The notes beneath the pieces were generated by a model that was not told where the DNA came from, did not search any database, and saw only the letters and a program-made list of their open reading frames with translations. Of a stretch of DNA of 38,819 bases, positions 1 to 8,399 are shown in pieces. Each line of letters opens with the position of its first letter. Positions within the stretch are counted from its first letter, which is position 1. A program made the translations under genes and the position numbers. This DNA is from Sphingobacterium faecale (GTDB lineage Bacteria; Bacteroidota; Bacteroidia; Sphingobacteriales; Sphingobacteriaceae). The stretch covers positions 1-38,819 of the forward strand of contig NZ_JAERTY010000018.1 of NCBI RefSeq assembly GCF_016746095.1, given 5' to 3'.

Positions 1-332
1 TTGATTATAAAAGGTCCGCGATTAATAGTGTCAAATGGAACATATATTGGTTTAGTAAGCTTATTATGTCCAATGCGCAATACGCCAGATTCGAGGTAAA
101 CTCCACGAAAAGAAAAAGTCCCATCATTCTGCGAATAGACATAAATATCAGTTCCTTCAATACTGATATGACTTCTTAGGCTAAGCGTACTATCTGTAGA
201 CACCACCTTACCTTTTAAATATGGTCTGTAAACTTGACTGATTTCAGGTGCCTTTACCGCAGCCCGCTCTACGGCGGACTGCGCAAAGGCACAACTAAAC
301 AACACACAGAAAATTATATATATACTTCTCAT
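1..332 (-). CDS. SusC/RagA-family TonB-dependent receptor, N-terminal part
   Basis: This is the first ~110 residues of an outer-membrane SusC-type receptor; the rest lies beyond the left edge. The translation starts with a signal peptide (MRSIYIIFCVLFSCAFAQ) and continues into a carboxypeptidase-regulatory-like beta domain (LKGKVVSTDSTLSLRSHISI), as is usual before the plug. There is no STN domain. It is clearly homologous to the complete SusC at 33610-37077: bases 1-260 align without gaps to 36581-36840 with scattered, mostly synonymous changes, and the signal-peptide region is also similar. The ATG at 332-330 shares its A with the TAA stop of the preceding gene (TAATG), which suggests translational coupling. 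The ligand cannot be read from this fragment. Confidence 0.85.
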   Translation of the reverse strand, partial: MRSIYIIFCVLFSCAFAQSAVERAAVKAPEISQVYRPYLKGKVVSTDSTLSLRSHISIEGTDIYVYSQNDGTFSFRGVYLESGVLRIGHNKLTKPIYVPFDTINRGPFII

Positions 333-832
333 TATATACCCCTCCCCTGTATACCTAACAATCGGGTCAATAGCCCTCTTCTCACTCCTTCTTTTGTGCT
401 TCGCAGTTCCTCTTCGAGGTAGCAGAAGCCAAGTATATCATAGTCATAGTTCATGTAATAGATGGTGTAATGCGCTATGATGAAGTATTCAAAATCTTCT
501 AAGAACGACTCGGCCTGATCGGCCTTCCATCCTGTGCCTCTGGCAGCCAAGATCAGATCAAACAGATTGAAGGTGTCTTGGTTCCAGTTGTACTTGGTCC
601 AGAAGTCTACAATAACTCTACTCGGGCAATATCTTTCAAAATCTATAGCATCGATCTTGATGGCTATGGAAGACAGAAGCTGTGAATACTCTTCGTCTCT
701 TGTGCGCTGCGTTTCATTGGTCGCATTTTCTTTGATGCGTTGGGCATCTTGTCCCATCTTGTGGGTATTTATGGCTTTGGTGGACTGCTTCAAAATGGGC
801 AGTCCTCTCCCAGCCTTTAAAAGAATGTTCAT
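332..832 (-). CDS. Hypothetical protein (166 aa) coupled to SusC
   Basis: I do not recognise this family. The 166-aa product has a basic N-terminus, a charged stretch around residues 25-50 (many K, E, R, Q), then a more hydrophobic and aromatic half containing DFWTKYNWNQDTFNLFDLIL and a Tyr-rich segment (YFIIAHYTIYYMNYDYD). There is no signal peptide and no clear membrane helix, so it is probably cytoplasmic. Its stop overlaps the SusC start by one base, so the two are co-transcribed and probably translationally coupled. The related SusC at 33610-37077 has no such partner. A role linked to the receptor is inference from position only. Confidence 0.6.
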   Translation of the reverse strand: MNILLKAGRGLPILKQSTKAINTHKMGQDAQRIKENATNETQRTRDEEYSQLLSSIAIKIDAIDFERYCPSRVIVDFWTKYNWNQDTFNLFDLILAARGTGWKADQAESFLEDFEYFIIAHYTIYYMNYDYDILGFCYLEEELRSTKEGVRRGLLTRLLGIQGRGI

Positions 833-1258
833 TTTTTAAAGGATTATGCAACAAATAATTGTTGCTAGTTCAAAAATCAATTTGATTTCTGAATGGAGCT
901 TAATGGGGATATAATTAGGGGTTAAAATAGGCTTTTCAATGTTCCATCCATGAAATATTCAAGAAATTAACCTCCGTTATTTGATTAACGATAAAAATTA
1001 AACAATTGAATATTTTATTTTATAGAAAAACTATACTATATTTACTTTGCTAAATGTAAAATATACTGCCAATTCTTCTAATTAAGACAAAATAGAGTTT
1101 GTTTAATTCGGAGGTTGGTATGTTATAGACTAAAAAGAGATTAACAAATAATAGCAGTTTACTGCCTACTTTTTGTTAGGATATCCATGGACTATGTCCT
1201 AGGGCTACTCCCTTTTTCTTTTTGTCTATAATAAAGTATTTACTCTGGCGAACAGGGT
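833..1258. other. AT-rich intergenic stretch without a gene
   Basis: This 426-bp stretch separates the minus-strand SusC unit from a small plus-strand ORF. It is AT-rich with short A and T runs, and I see no ORF of coding character on either strand. It should hold the promoter of the 332-832 gene, but I could not find a convincing TTG / TAnnTTTG pair. Confidence 0.4.
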
Positions 1259-1423
1259 ATGTTCTTTAAATGTAAGAATTGGGAATACCATGACGACCGA
1301 GGGGATATCGGTGTTGGGCGGATTTTGTTGGTTCTTGTTTTCGTTCTCATAATTAATAAAGTTTATGATAACGATGAAACTCAACCAAATATGGAAGACA
1401 GCTATAGAAATCCAAAAGGGTGA
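1259..1423 (+). CDS. Small putative membrane protein (54 aa)
   Basis: An ATG at 1259 opens 54 codons ending in TGA at 1421-1423. Residues 1-21 contain two Cys-and-Trp-bearing polar segments (MFFKCKNWEYHDDRGDIG), residues 22-34 are a hydrophobic run (RILLVLVFVLIINK), and the tail is polar and acidic (VYDNDETQPNMEDSYRNPKG). This fits a single-pass micropeptide with an outward or cytosolic polar tail. The hydrophobic run is short for a full transmembrane helix. No ribosome-binding site or neighbour supports it, so it may also be a remnant or chance ORF. Confidence 0.3.
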   Translation: MFFKCKNWEYHDDRGDIGVGRILLVLVFVLIINKVYDNDETQPNMEDSYRNPKG

Positions 1424-1749
1424 ACTCTAATGCTCTCGACCAACGGCACCGCCAGGAGCCTCTTCTTCTCATACGCGATGAGAGGAATTTTCCATCGAAA
1501 GACTAACGTAGAGCCCACCCTTCTGAAAAAAGATATCTCAAAGATATAAATATTTCAGAATCGGGCGAACTCCGAGTCTACTCGCTGGATTAAAACTGGC
1601 GGTTTTATGAGCTGAGTGACATCGTTGGATAGAAGTATCGCTTCAATCCTTATTGTCGCTTTAAATAACTATTACAAATATAAGTAATTAAATCCACCTG
1701 TCAACTATCGATGACAGGTTATTTTAAATAAAAAAAATAATGTAAATAC
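1424..1749. other. Non-coding stretch with several inverted repeats
   Basis: I see no gene in these 326 bp. They contain three short inverted repeats: TCTCAT/ATGAGA at 1467-1472 and 1478-1483; TTCTGAAA/TTTCAGAA at 1521-1528 and 1553-1560; and the 8-bp pair described separately at 1696-1719. This density is more typical of mobile-element debris or regulatory DNA than of a simple spacer. Confidence 0.35.
1696..1719. promoter_or_regulatory. Perfect inverted repeat upstream of XRE-like gene
   Basis: ACCTGTCA (1696-1703) and TGACAGGT (1712-1719) form a perfect 8-bp dyad with an 8-base spacer, 30 bp before the ATG of the XRE-like gene at 1750. No T-run follows, so an operator bound by the adjacent regulator is more likely than a terminator. 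That role is inferred from position. Confidence 0.4.
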
Positions 1750-2040
1750 ATGGCAAAAACTAAAGATGAGGAAACCGAGTATTTTAATAAAAACTTATTA
1801 CTCTTTATTAATGTCAAATTTCTTTCACCAATTACAATTGATGGAAGACCTCCCTCAATTCGTGAATATGAAACTATAACTTCAATTGGCAGAGGAACTA
1901 TTGACAAATTACTCAAAACAGAAGGCTATGACGTACCAATGTCAACAATTCGTAAAGTCTGTAAATATGCTAAAATATCTTTATCGGAATTCTTTACGAT
2001 GTTTGAAGCCTATCTGCAAGAAAAGAAGCTGAAACAATGA
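1750..2040 (+). CDS. XRE-like helix-turn-helix regulator (96 aa)
   Basis: This is a small cytoplasmic DNA-binding protein. Residues ~37-85 have the pattern of a lambda-Cro/XRE helix-turn-helix: an S-I-G-R-G-T-I-D-K recognition-helix-like segment, then VPMSTIRKVCKYAKISLSEF, which matches the usual family ending in which a hydrophobic helix leads into 'slsefF'. The N-terminal 36 residues are not recognised. The gene is preceded by a perfect dyad (1696-1719) that could be its own operator, and followed by an ORF6N-type tail remnant. It could be the antitoxin or repressor of a lost element. HTH assignment is moderately sure; the target is unknown. Confidence 0.6.
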   Translation: MAKTKDEETEYFNKNLLLFINVKFLSPITIDGRPPSIREYETITSIGRGTIDKLLKTEGYDVPMSTIRKVCKYAKISLSEFFTMFEAYLQEKKLKQ

Positions 2041-2061
2041 AGTATAATTTCACTTAGGTAG

Positions 2062-2205
2062 AGCAATCGTAAAAAACAAAAAGGCCACGACCAGAACATA
2101 GAATTGCTATTTGGATACATCGACCGACTGCAAGAGGAGGAAGAGAAAACCCTTGCAAAGCAGCCCCAAAAGGGTAAGATCGGATTTAAGGTAGACGGAA
2201 AATAA
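2062..2205 (+). pseudogene. Remnant: C-terminal tail of an ORF6N-type DNA-binding protein
   Basis: The frame opens after a TAG at 2059-2061 and reads to TAA at 2203-2205. It contains GHDQNIELLFGYIDRLQEE followed by QKGKIGFKVDGK. ORF6N-domain proteins of Bacteroidota characteristically end in a helix of the type 'D..I..IF.YI..L' and a short basic 'R/K-IGF' tail, which this matches. The ORF6N domain itself (~120 residues) is missing and there is no start codon, so this is a leftover. Assignment is from memory of the family tail and should be treated as tentative. Confidence 0.45.
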
Positions 2206-2496
2206 AAAAAAGACTTGCGTATCGTATTTGGCGAGCAACGTAAAGCCACCCACTCTTACTGAAAGCAATTGGATAGCAGCAGAATCAGGCGAAATCATAT
2301 CATTCAATGAACTTCTTTCGCTTGGCACCCTATGCGATATCGGTAACACATCACGGGTAGACTTGCGGAAATTATAGTTAGCTAGAATTTTTAACGAGGA
2401 TGAGTATCCGATCATTCACGCATTTTACTAGGATCATTGAACTGTCTATATTTTCAATTGTCCTATAGCAAGAAATGGGAAATAATTGAAAAAGCT
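2206..2496. other. Intergenic stretch, possible gene debris
   Basis: No intact gene is seen. One plus-strand frame ending at the TAG near 2380 reads SFNELLSLGTLCDIGNTSRV, which looks protein-like but has no start and no recognised family. I take it as debris of the same decayed region as the ORF6N-type tail just upstream. Confidence 0.3.
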
Positions 2497-2537
2497 AATG
2501 AGAACTTCCCCGAATTGACTTCGGGGAAGTTCTCATT
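2497..2537. terminator. Strong hairpin terminator of the Fec-type operon
   Basis: Bases 2497-2514 and 2520-2537 form a perfect 18-bp stem (core GAACTTCCCCGAA) with a 5-base loop. Read on the minus strand the stem is followed by GCTTTTTC, a short U-run, so it can end the operon whose last gene stops at 2628. On the plus strand it is followed by TTTTG, so it may work in both directions. Confidence 0.7.
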
Positions 2538-2627
2538 TTGTCAAGTGGACCCTAGTTAAAGCGTCTCTATTTTTCGCCTCAGGGTTTCTCTAGTAACCAG
2601 TTATACTAATTCCTTTTTTTGCAAAAA

Positions 2628-3182
2628 CTAATTATCTAAAAAAGGTGCTACATAATTTCTGTCTAATATGTTACGAAAAGTTATTGTCTGCAGTATCCCA
2701 AAATGGTTTATCCAATAGTACATCGGATACCCATCAGGTTGAAACATCTCCTCCAGATAGGTGCTTTCGATGATTGATGAAAACGATTCCAGTCCCAAAC
2801 TCAGGAACCATTTATTATTTAGATAACTGTGTATACTGGCATAATTATTTTTTGTTTTCACACCATTAACCATCACCACTGCCAGCTCATCCTTATAAAG
2901 CTCTTTGTAATGATTTATTTCCTTTTGATGTAGAAAACATTTAGAGCAACCGATCATCCAAAAATCAAGAATTAGTAGTCTACCTTTATATTCTTGAAGA
3001 TTTCTACGAACAGTATCTCCATTGACGTAGAAAAGATGCTCATGAGTCCAAAATTCATCAGGAACTTTATGACCGATTTTTAATGTTACGACTTCTGACT
3101 TACGGTCAGAATCAGCTTTTTGCCCAAAAATTTTAAAAGTCAAAATAAATGATAGCAAAAAAATTATTATAGCTCTGTTCAT
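2628..3182 (-). CDS. TlpA-like thioredoxin-fold protein (184 aa)
   Basis: This is an exported thiol-disulfide oxidoreductase-like protein. Residues 1-20 are a signal peptide ending near FGQ. The thioredoxin fold follows: LLILDFWMIGCSKCFLHQKE gives the active-site C79-S-K-C82, with KSCF-like spacing as in TlpA/AhpC-type proteins. P153 in DGYPMYYW is the likely cis-proline. At 184 aa it holds little more than the domain itself. It is the last gene of the sigma-FecR-SusC-SusD operon, 130 bp after SusD, and a strong hairpin follows. Similar thioredoxins commonly follow SusCD pairs of this type in Sphingobacteriaceae. The redox partner is unknown. Confidence 0.8.
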   Translation of the reverse strand: MNRAIIIFLLSFILTFKIFGQKADSDRKSEVVTLKIGHKVPDEFWTHEHLFYVNGDTVRRNLQEYKGRLLILDFWMIGCSKCFLHQKEINHYKELYKDELAVVMVNGVKTKNNYASIHSYLNNKWFLSLGLESFSSIIESTYLEEMFQPDGYPMYYWINHFGILQTITFRNILDRNYVAPFLDN

Positions 3183-3313
3183 ATAATTCTATTTTAATTT
3201 GATAGGGAAACACCCTTTAAAAATCTCACAACCTACACTTAATAGGTGCGTATAGTACGATTTCTATTATTTACCCCTTACTTATTTTTAAGGGTACACA
3301 CTCATGAATTACT

Positions 3314-4684
3314 TTATCTTGGATTCTGTGGCATACCTGTCATTTCAAGCACATCTTCTGGAATTCCGAGGGCATACCGCTTGTCATTAGCCGGCAGTAA
3401 CAATTCTTTCCCATTTATATTCCGTGTCAGTATGATATTCGCGCCGTCTCTATTCAAACGTTTGATATCGACCCAACGAAGTCCCCGCCATACAAGTTCC
3501 CGCCGTCGCTCTGCTAAGACTAAAGCGAGCGCGCTTTCTTGATTACTAAACCCATAAGGCAAAAACTTACTCTTATCCCAACGCTTTACTTTTAGTTTAT
3601 TCATAGCTTCAGCAGCCTTATCCAAACGATTTAATCGTACTTCACATTCAGCGACAATCAATAACAACTCAGCACTGGTAATTCCAGTAATCAGTCCCTG
3701 GTGCCCCATATGAGTGCCTTTGAATAAGATTTCATTTTCATTATTCTTTCTAAAATAGATAACCTTTCTTAAGTCATGTTCATCATACATACTATAGAGA
3801 TCCCCATTAACCTTAGCTGTATTTACACCAACCATAAGCGAACCGTACATGCGTGTATAAAAAATTAGCTCAGCGCTCGTCTGGTTTGTAGCAGGTATAG
3901 GAAAGGCCGCACCTGAGTTCAATTCGTTAAAGTCAATCACCTGATGAGGGAACTTCAGCGCTTCTTCTGCATGTAGTAAAGCTTTCTCATAGTCTCCCAT
4001 AATCAGATAAGCTCTAGCTAGTAATCCATAAGCTGCAGCCTTGGTCGGCAACGACGGAGATGTTACGGCAGTAGGCAGCAATGGAATAGCTCGAACCAAA
4101 TCCGTCAAAATCAAATCGTAAGTCTCCTGAACAGTACTTCGAACAGACGGCAAAGTTATGTCGGGGTCCGTTCGCAACACCATCCCAAGATCTTTATTAG
4201 CCGTCTCTTTGTTATAGATCGGCGCCCATATCTGCACCCCATCCAGATAGCGTGCCGCCCGAAAAGCCAAAGCCTGTCCTCTTAGTTCATCAGCCTCTCT
4301 TCCAGATAATTGATATTCATCCAAACCTTTCAGAATAGCATTACAGGGATAGATGCTTTTATAACATGCATACCATTCGTGCCCGGCACTAGAAGCAGGT
4401 CGAGTTATATAATCGGGCATCCAACTATACAGTCGTTTATCACTTTCATAATATAATCCATTAAAATCTGCATCTGAAAGATACAGGTCATCAGCACTCG
4501 CTTCTCCCATAGAGGAGTAGTCGCTATTGAGATAGCCCCAATCATTGATAACAGCTTTAAACTCATCAATAGTTGCAGGTACTCCCAAACTTTTGTCCGA
4601 TTTTTCTTCTAAAAACTTGCTACAACCGGAGAATATAAACAAGCCAAGAAAAGGCATGATCCATTTATTGTATCGTGTATTCAT
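3314..4684 (-). CDS. SusD/RagB-family lipoprotein (system 1)
   Basis: This is the surface lipoprotein that forms the lid over the SusC channel and binds ligand. The N-terminus is a lipoprotein signal (FIFSGC, acylated C21) followed by KFLEEKSDKSLGVPATIDEF, which is typical of the SusD N-terminal domain. Helical TPR-like segments include AAAYGLLARAYLIMGDYEKA. The C-terminal RagB/SusD signature is clear at LAERRRELVWRGLRWVDIKR. At 456 aa it is slightly short for the family. It begins 12 bp after the SusC stop. The ligand is not evident; with no polysaccharidase nearby, peptide or small-molecule uptake is as likely as glycan uptake. Confidence 0.9.
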   Translation of the reverse strand: MNTRYNKWIMPFLGLFIFSGCSKFLEEKSDKSLGVPATIDEFKAVINDWGYLNSDYSSMGEASADDLYLSDADFNGLYYESDKRLYSWMPDYITRPASSAGHEWYACYKSIYPCNAILKGLDEYQLSGREADELRGQALAFRAARYLDGVQIWAPIYNKETANKDLGMVLRTDPDITLPSVRSTVQETYDLILTDLVRAIPLLPTAVTSPSLPTKAAAYGLLARAYLIMGDYEKALLHAEEALKFPHQVIDFNELNSGAAFPIPATNQTSAELIFYTRMYGSLMVGVNTAKVNGDLYSMYDEHDLRKVIYFRKNNENEILFKGTHMGHQGLITGITSAELLLIVAECEVRLNRLDKAAEAMNKLKVKRWDKSKFLPYGFSNQESALALVLAERRRELVWRGLRWVDIKRLNRDGANIILTRNINGKELLLPANDKRYALGIPEDVLEMTGMPQNPR

Positions 4685-4696
4685 AACGTTCTTTTT

Positions 4697-7600
4697 TTAG
4701 ATTTTTGCTCTAATTCCCAAGGAACAAGTGCTGGGTTTTACGATTCGTCCTCTTCCTAGACTAAAATCCGGATCGATTCCCTTCTTATTGGCTTTCCAAA
4801 GAAGTCCTAAATCCTGTAGGTTGACATAGAGCTCCAAGTTTTTGAATCTTTTAAATTGTGAGAGATTATATCCAAGCCGGATATACTGCAAGCGAACATG
4901 ATCAGCTTTCTCAATTAGGATATTCGCACCTTCATAAAACCGATCGCGGTTACTGTTGGTCGTATAAGGATTGACCGGCACATCAGTATGCGTCTCGTCA
5001 CCGGGGTTCTGCCATCTCAAACTGTAGTCGCTGTGCCCACGCCCGTTATTAAACAAGCTGGTATAGTTAATAGATTCACGTCTGAACCAATACCCTAGCT
5101 TGTAAGTAATGCCGACCTGCAAATTGATGCCATGATAGGAAAATGAGTTTGAAAAATTTCCAAATCGGGTCGGTATTGCCGACCCATAGTATTCTAGATC
5201 CTCCACCGCTGTACCCGTGCCCGTGATAGCAGCATAGTCCTTACTCAGCTCCCCGTTCAAATAACCTTGCGCTTCGCCATTATTCGGGTCCAAACCACCC
5301 CATTTGTAGGCGTACATCGTATATACAGGATGGCCTTTAATCCCTGAAATAGGAGGTGTCGACATATTGACATAGAGCTGTGCCATGGTACGATCCAGCA
5401 GGTACTCTTCGATAGCATCTTTGTACAGACTAAAGTTCAATGTACTGCTCCATTTAAAATGGTTCCCATCTATATTTCGACTCGTCAGTTCCAGATCGAG
5501 TCCATGCCCGTACATACTGGCCACATTTCTCTTCATCGATGAAAGCACGCCGGTAGTCAGGTCTACTGGTGCTTGACCGAATAGATTATCGCCCTTCTTA
5601 CGATAGTACTCGATAGAGCCTGTCAATCGGTTCCCTTTACTTCTAAAGTCTAGCCCTAGATTCAGCATTTTAGAAGTCTCCCACTTCAACAAAGGATTGT
5701 AAAAATTAGTATATCGCGCATAGGTAATTCCAGTAAAAGGTGAAGCCTGTCCAAAACCAACCGTACTCACCGCCACCATGGCTGGATCCACATTGCCACT
5801 AAATCCGTACGTAGCCCTGATATTCAAGTAAGGGACAAGCTCTGATTTATAAAAACGCTCGTTGGACAATTTCCAAGCAAAGCCTGCTGACCAAAAAGGA
5901 TTCCACTGGTCGTTGGTCTTCAGTCCAAATAGATTGGACGCATCCCGACGCACACTTGCTGATACGGTATAGCGCTCCTCATAACTGTAAGCCACATTGG
6001 CAAATTGCGACACAAAACGTGTCGTCTTATCCCCAAGAGATTGCATATTCTGAATAGTGGATTTGGCACCAGTAATTACGGATGGATATCCCTCAGTATA
6101 ATCTACATTACCAAAGGTCAGATTATTGGGGTTATAGCCGTAAAAGCGGTCGTTATAACTATTCTGCTGTCCGTCACGCATTTCACCTCCTGCTATTGCA
6201 CTGATATGTCCCCAATTCCAATTCTTATCATAGCTAAATACTCCTCGGATATTATTGGCCACTAAAACAGCGTTGCTCTTGTCCAAGATCCCTCCCTTGG
6301 GTACAATATATTTTACCTGTCCATTCGTAAGCTGTGTGAACCTATTGACATAATCTCTAGCCTCATAGCTTTGCACATCAGCCAGCGTAGAACCCAGAGC
6401 CTGCTGTCGCTCATACTGGTAATTGACAGCAGCTTTCAACCCACTAATGATTTCATAATGAAGTTCTACTGTCCCCAACAGATCCGATGTCGTACCGCGC
6501 TTAGTTTTATACTTCCAGTCCGTCAAGGGATAATAGTTCCAATCCAACAACTGTCCTCCTCCAAAGGATTCTAGAAAGCTCTGTCTACTGCCTTTGGGTA
6601 CCGCAAGCGCATGCCCACTCTCGTCCGCAATACGCATATAGGGCAGGATATCTCCCAAATCGGTATAACCTCCTCTCCCCGAGCGGGTATCGGACTGGGT
6701 ATAATATAGATTCGTTGCCAAAGACAGCTTTGACGTCACTTGATAGGTATTCTGAAATCTCAGATTCATCCGATTATACGTATTGCCCAAGGTCTCAATG
6801 TTACGATCGTATCCGACTGCAGAGAGCCAAGAGAACTTAGAAGAACCTCCCGATGCGTTCAGATAATATTGCTGTTTGCTCGCCGGTTTATATACCAATC
6901 GATCGAACTGATCCCGCGCATCGATACCACGCCAACTGTCGATATGTGCCAGGGCTTCCTGCTCATCGACCTGCCCCTTATCAGCCAAATCCAACAAATC
7001 GATCACCGGACTCAGCACGGGCTTACTAGCCGAATTGATCTTGGTCTTATAGAATCCTCTTTTGTACAGTTCCATTTCGACATCGATAAAATCGGCTCCG
7101 TTCATCTGTGGAATATAATATAGATCAGGCTTCGCCTCTATAGTCAGATTGGAATTCATATCCACTGTAGTAGGCCTATTGTAATTCCCTTTTTTGGTCG
7201 TAATTACGATTACGCCATTCGCCGCTCTCGCCCCCCAGATACTCGATGCAGCTGCATCTTTGAGTATCGTAATATTCTCGACTATATTGGGATTGATATT
7301 ATTGAGGTCACCGTCGTAGGGAAAGTTATCCAGTACGATCAGCGGATCTTTGGGACCATTGATCGTACTCAAGCCTCTAACCATCATTTGGGGCTTTCCC
7401 TGGCTCCTCCCCACATCCATTACGACACTATTAGCTATGGCTGGAAGTCTCGAGAGTATATCCGTTCCGACCTGTTGATTGAAACGCTCATTGCTCACTG
7501 TAGAGAAAGAACCTGTCGCCCGCTCTTTGGGAAGCTGTTGGTAACCTGTATTAACTACTTCCGCATATGCAATCTCGTTCAATGCTATTTTCAACACCAC

Positions 7601-8173
7601 ATCAATCACAGGATGATCCGTCGATATGGCTTCTGTTTGATAGCCAACCGAACTAAAAAGTATTTTAGTATCATCAGATTTTAAAGCAAGGCTATATTGT
7701 CCACTTATATCTGTAAATATGATGGTTCCACTATTTTCTGCTTTTACGGTTACTTTAGAAATGGGATTACCGATGCTATCCATCACCCGACCGGTAATTA
7801 TCCTTGCACCTAGACTATTTTCGGTGACTTTTTTGGAGATTGCCCTGGGCTTAATAATGATCGTGCGGTCTTTGATTTCATACTGCACAGGATACTCCTG
7901 TAATAACTGTTTCAGAGCCTGCTCCAGAGGCACACCTTTTAGCTGTATAGTCACAGGTTTGGTATCCCTAAACGTTTCAACAGAAAACGCGGTAAAATAG
8001 CCGGTCTGTTTGCCTATGTTTTTTAAGACTTCTGCAAGCGGCCTGTTCTTGGACTGTATGGTGACTGTATTAGTCTGCGCATAGGCAATATTCGGCAAAA
8101 ATGCCAGCAAACCAATCGCAAGCAGACTTATAAAATAAGCTACAAGCGGTTTGTAATGAATGCTTTCATCCAT
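4697..8173 (-). CDS. SusC-family TonB-dependent transducer with STN domain (system 1)
   Basis: This 1158-aa outer-membrane transporter also signals to the FecR encoded upstream. It has a signal peptide (to ~residue 32), an STN (secretin/TonB N-terminal) domain at ~36-110 (RPLAEVLKNIGKQTGYFTAF and VPLEQALKQLLQEY), a carboxypeptidase-regulatory-like domain at ~126-200, then the plug with RATGSFSTV and SSIWGARAANGVIVITTKKG, and a long beta-barrel ending in an aromatic-poor LGIRAKI. The STN domain is the part that contacts FecR in Fec-type systems, which matches the operon. A 226-bp spacer with a hairpin separates it from FecR, so it probably has its own promoter read by the adjacent ECF sigma factor. 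Confidence 0.92.
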   Translation of the reverse strand: MDESIHYKPLVAYFISLLAIGLLAFLPNIAYAQTNTVTIQSKNRPLAEVLKNIGKQTGYFTAFSVETFRDTKPVTIQLKGVPLEQALKQLLQEYPVQYEIKDRTIIIKPRAISKKVTENSLGARIITGRVMDSIGNPISKVTVKAENSGTIIFTDISGQYSLALKSDDTKILFSSVGYQTEAISTDHPVIDVVLKIALNEIAYAEVVNTGYQQLPKERATGSFSTVSNERFNQQVGTDILSRLPAIANSVVMDVGRSQGKPQMMVRGLSTINGPKDPLIVLDNFPYDGDLNNINPNIVENITILKDAAASSIWGARAANGVIVITTKKGNYNRPTTVDMNSNLTIEAKPDLYYIPQMNGADFIDVEMELYKRGFYKTKINSASKPVLSPVIDLLDLADKGQVDEQEALAHIDSWRGIDARDQFDRLVYKPASKQQYYLNASGGSSKFSWLSAVGYDRNIETLGNTYNRMNLRFQNTYQVTSKLSLATNLYYTQSDTRSGRGGYTDLGDILPYMRIADESGHALAVPKGSRQSFLESFGGGQLLDWNYYPLTDWKYKTKRGTTSDLLGTVELHYEIISGLKAAVNYQYERQQALGSTLADVQSYEARDYVNRFTQLTNGQVKYIVPKGGILDKSNAVLVANNIRGVFSYDKNWNWGHISAIAGGEMRDGQQNSYNDRFYGYNPNNLTFGNVDYTEGYPSVITGAKSTIQNMQSLGDKTTRFVSQFANVAYSYEERYTVSASVRRDASNLFGLKTNDQWNPFWSAGFAWKLSNERFYKSELVPYLNIRATYGFSGNVDPAMVAVSTVGFGQASPFTGITYARYTNFYNPLLKWETSKMLNLGLDFRSKGNRLTGSIEYYRKKGDNLFGQAPVDLTTGVLSSMKRNVASMYGHGLDLELTSRNIDGNHFKWSSTLNFSLYKDAIEEYLLDRTMAQLYVNMSTPPISGIKGHPVYTMYAYKWGGLDPNNGEAQGYLNGELSKDYAAITGTGTAVEDLEYYGSAIPTRFGNFSNSFSYHGINLQVGITYKLGYWFRRESINYTSLFNNGRGHSDYSLRWQNPGDETHTDVPVNPYTTNSNRDRFYEGANILIEKADHVRLQYIRLGYNLSQFKRFKNLELYVNLQDLGLLWKANKKGIDPDFSLGRGRIVKPSTCSLGIRAKI

Positions 8174-8326
8174 AATATGAATTGGTTAGGTGGTACATAC
8201 CTGTACTTTTTAGTTGAGAAAATAAAGCGCCATATAAGCACAATAATCTATAACTATTATGTATGTTTGTACCGTTGGTTTCTTAAAATGCTATTTATCA
8301 AAATATTTTTATAACCGACACTTTGG

Positions 8327-8350
8327 CCGGAACCGCGTCGAAGGTTCCGG
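8327..8350. terminator. Hairpin between FecR and SusC genes
   Basis: CCGGAACC (8327-8334) and GGTTCCGG (8343-8350) form a perfect 8-bp stem with an 8-base loop, and TTTTTT follows at 8351-8356 on the plus strand. On the minus strand, the direction of the operon, it lies between fecR and susC and could attenuate read-through, but no U-run follows in that direction. Confidence 0.45.
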
Positions 8351-8399
8351 TTTTTTGGTTTCATAGGTATTGTATGTCGGAGTGTACAATCCCGCGTTT

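Noticed and set aside
534..839. Plus-strand ORF of 101 codons
   Set aside because: It is opposite to the 332-832 gene, which has the better coding character and is coupled to SusC.
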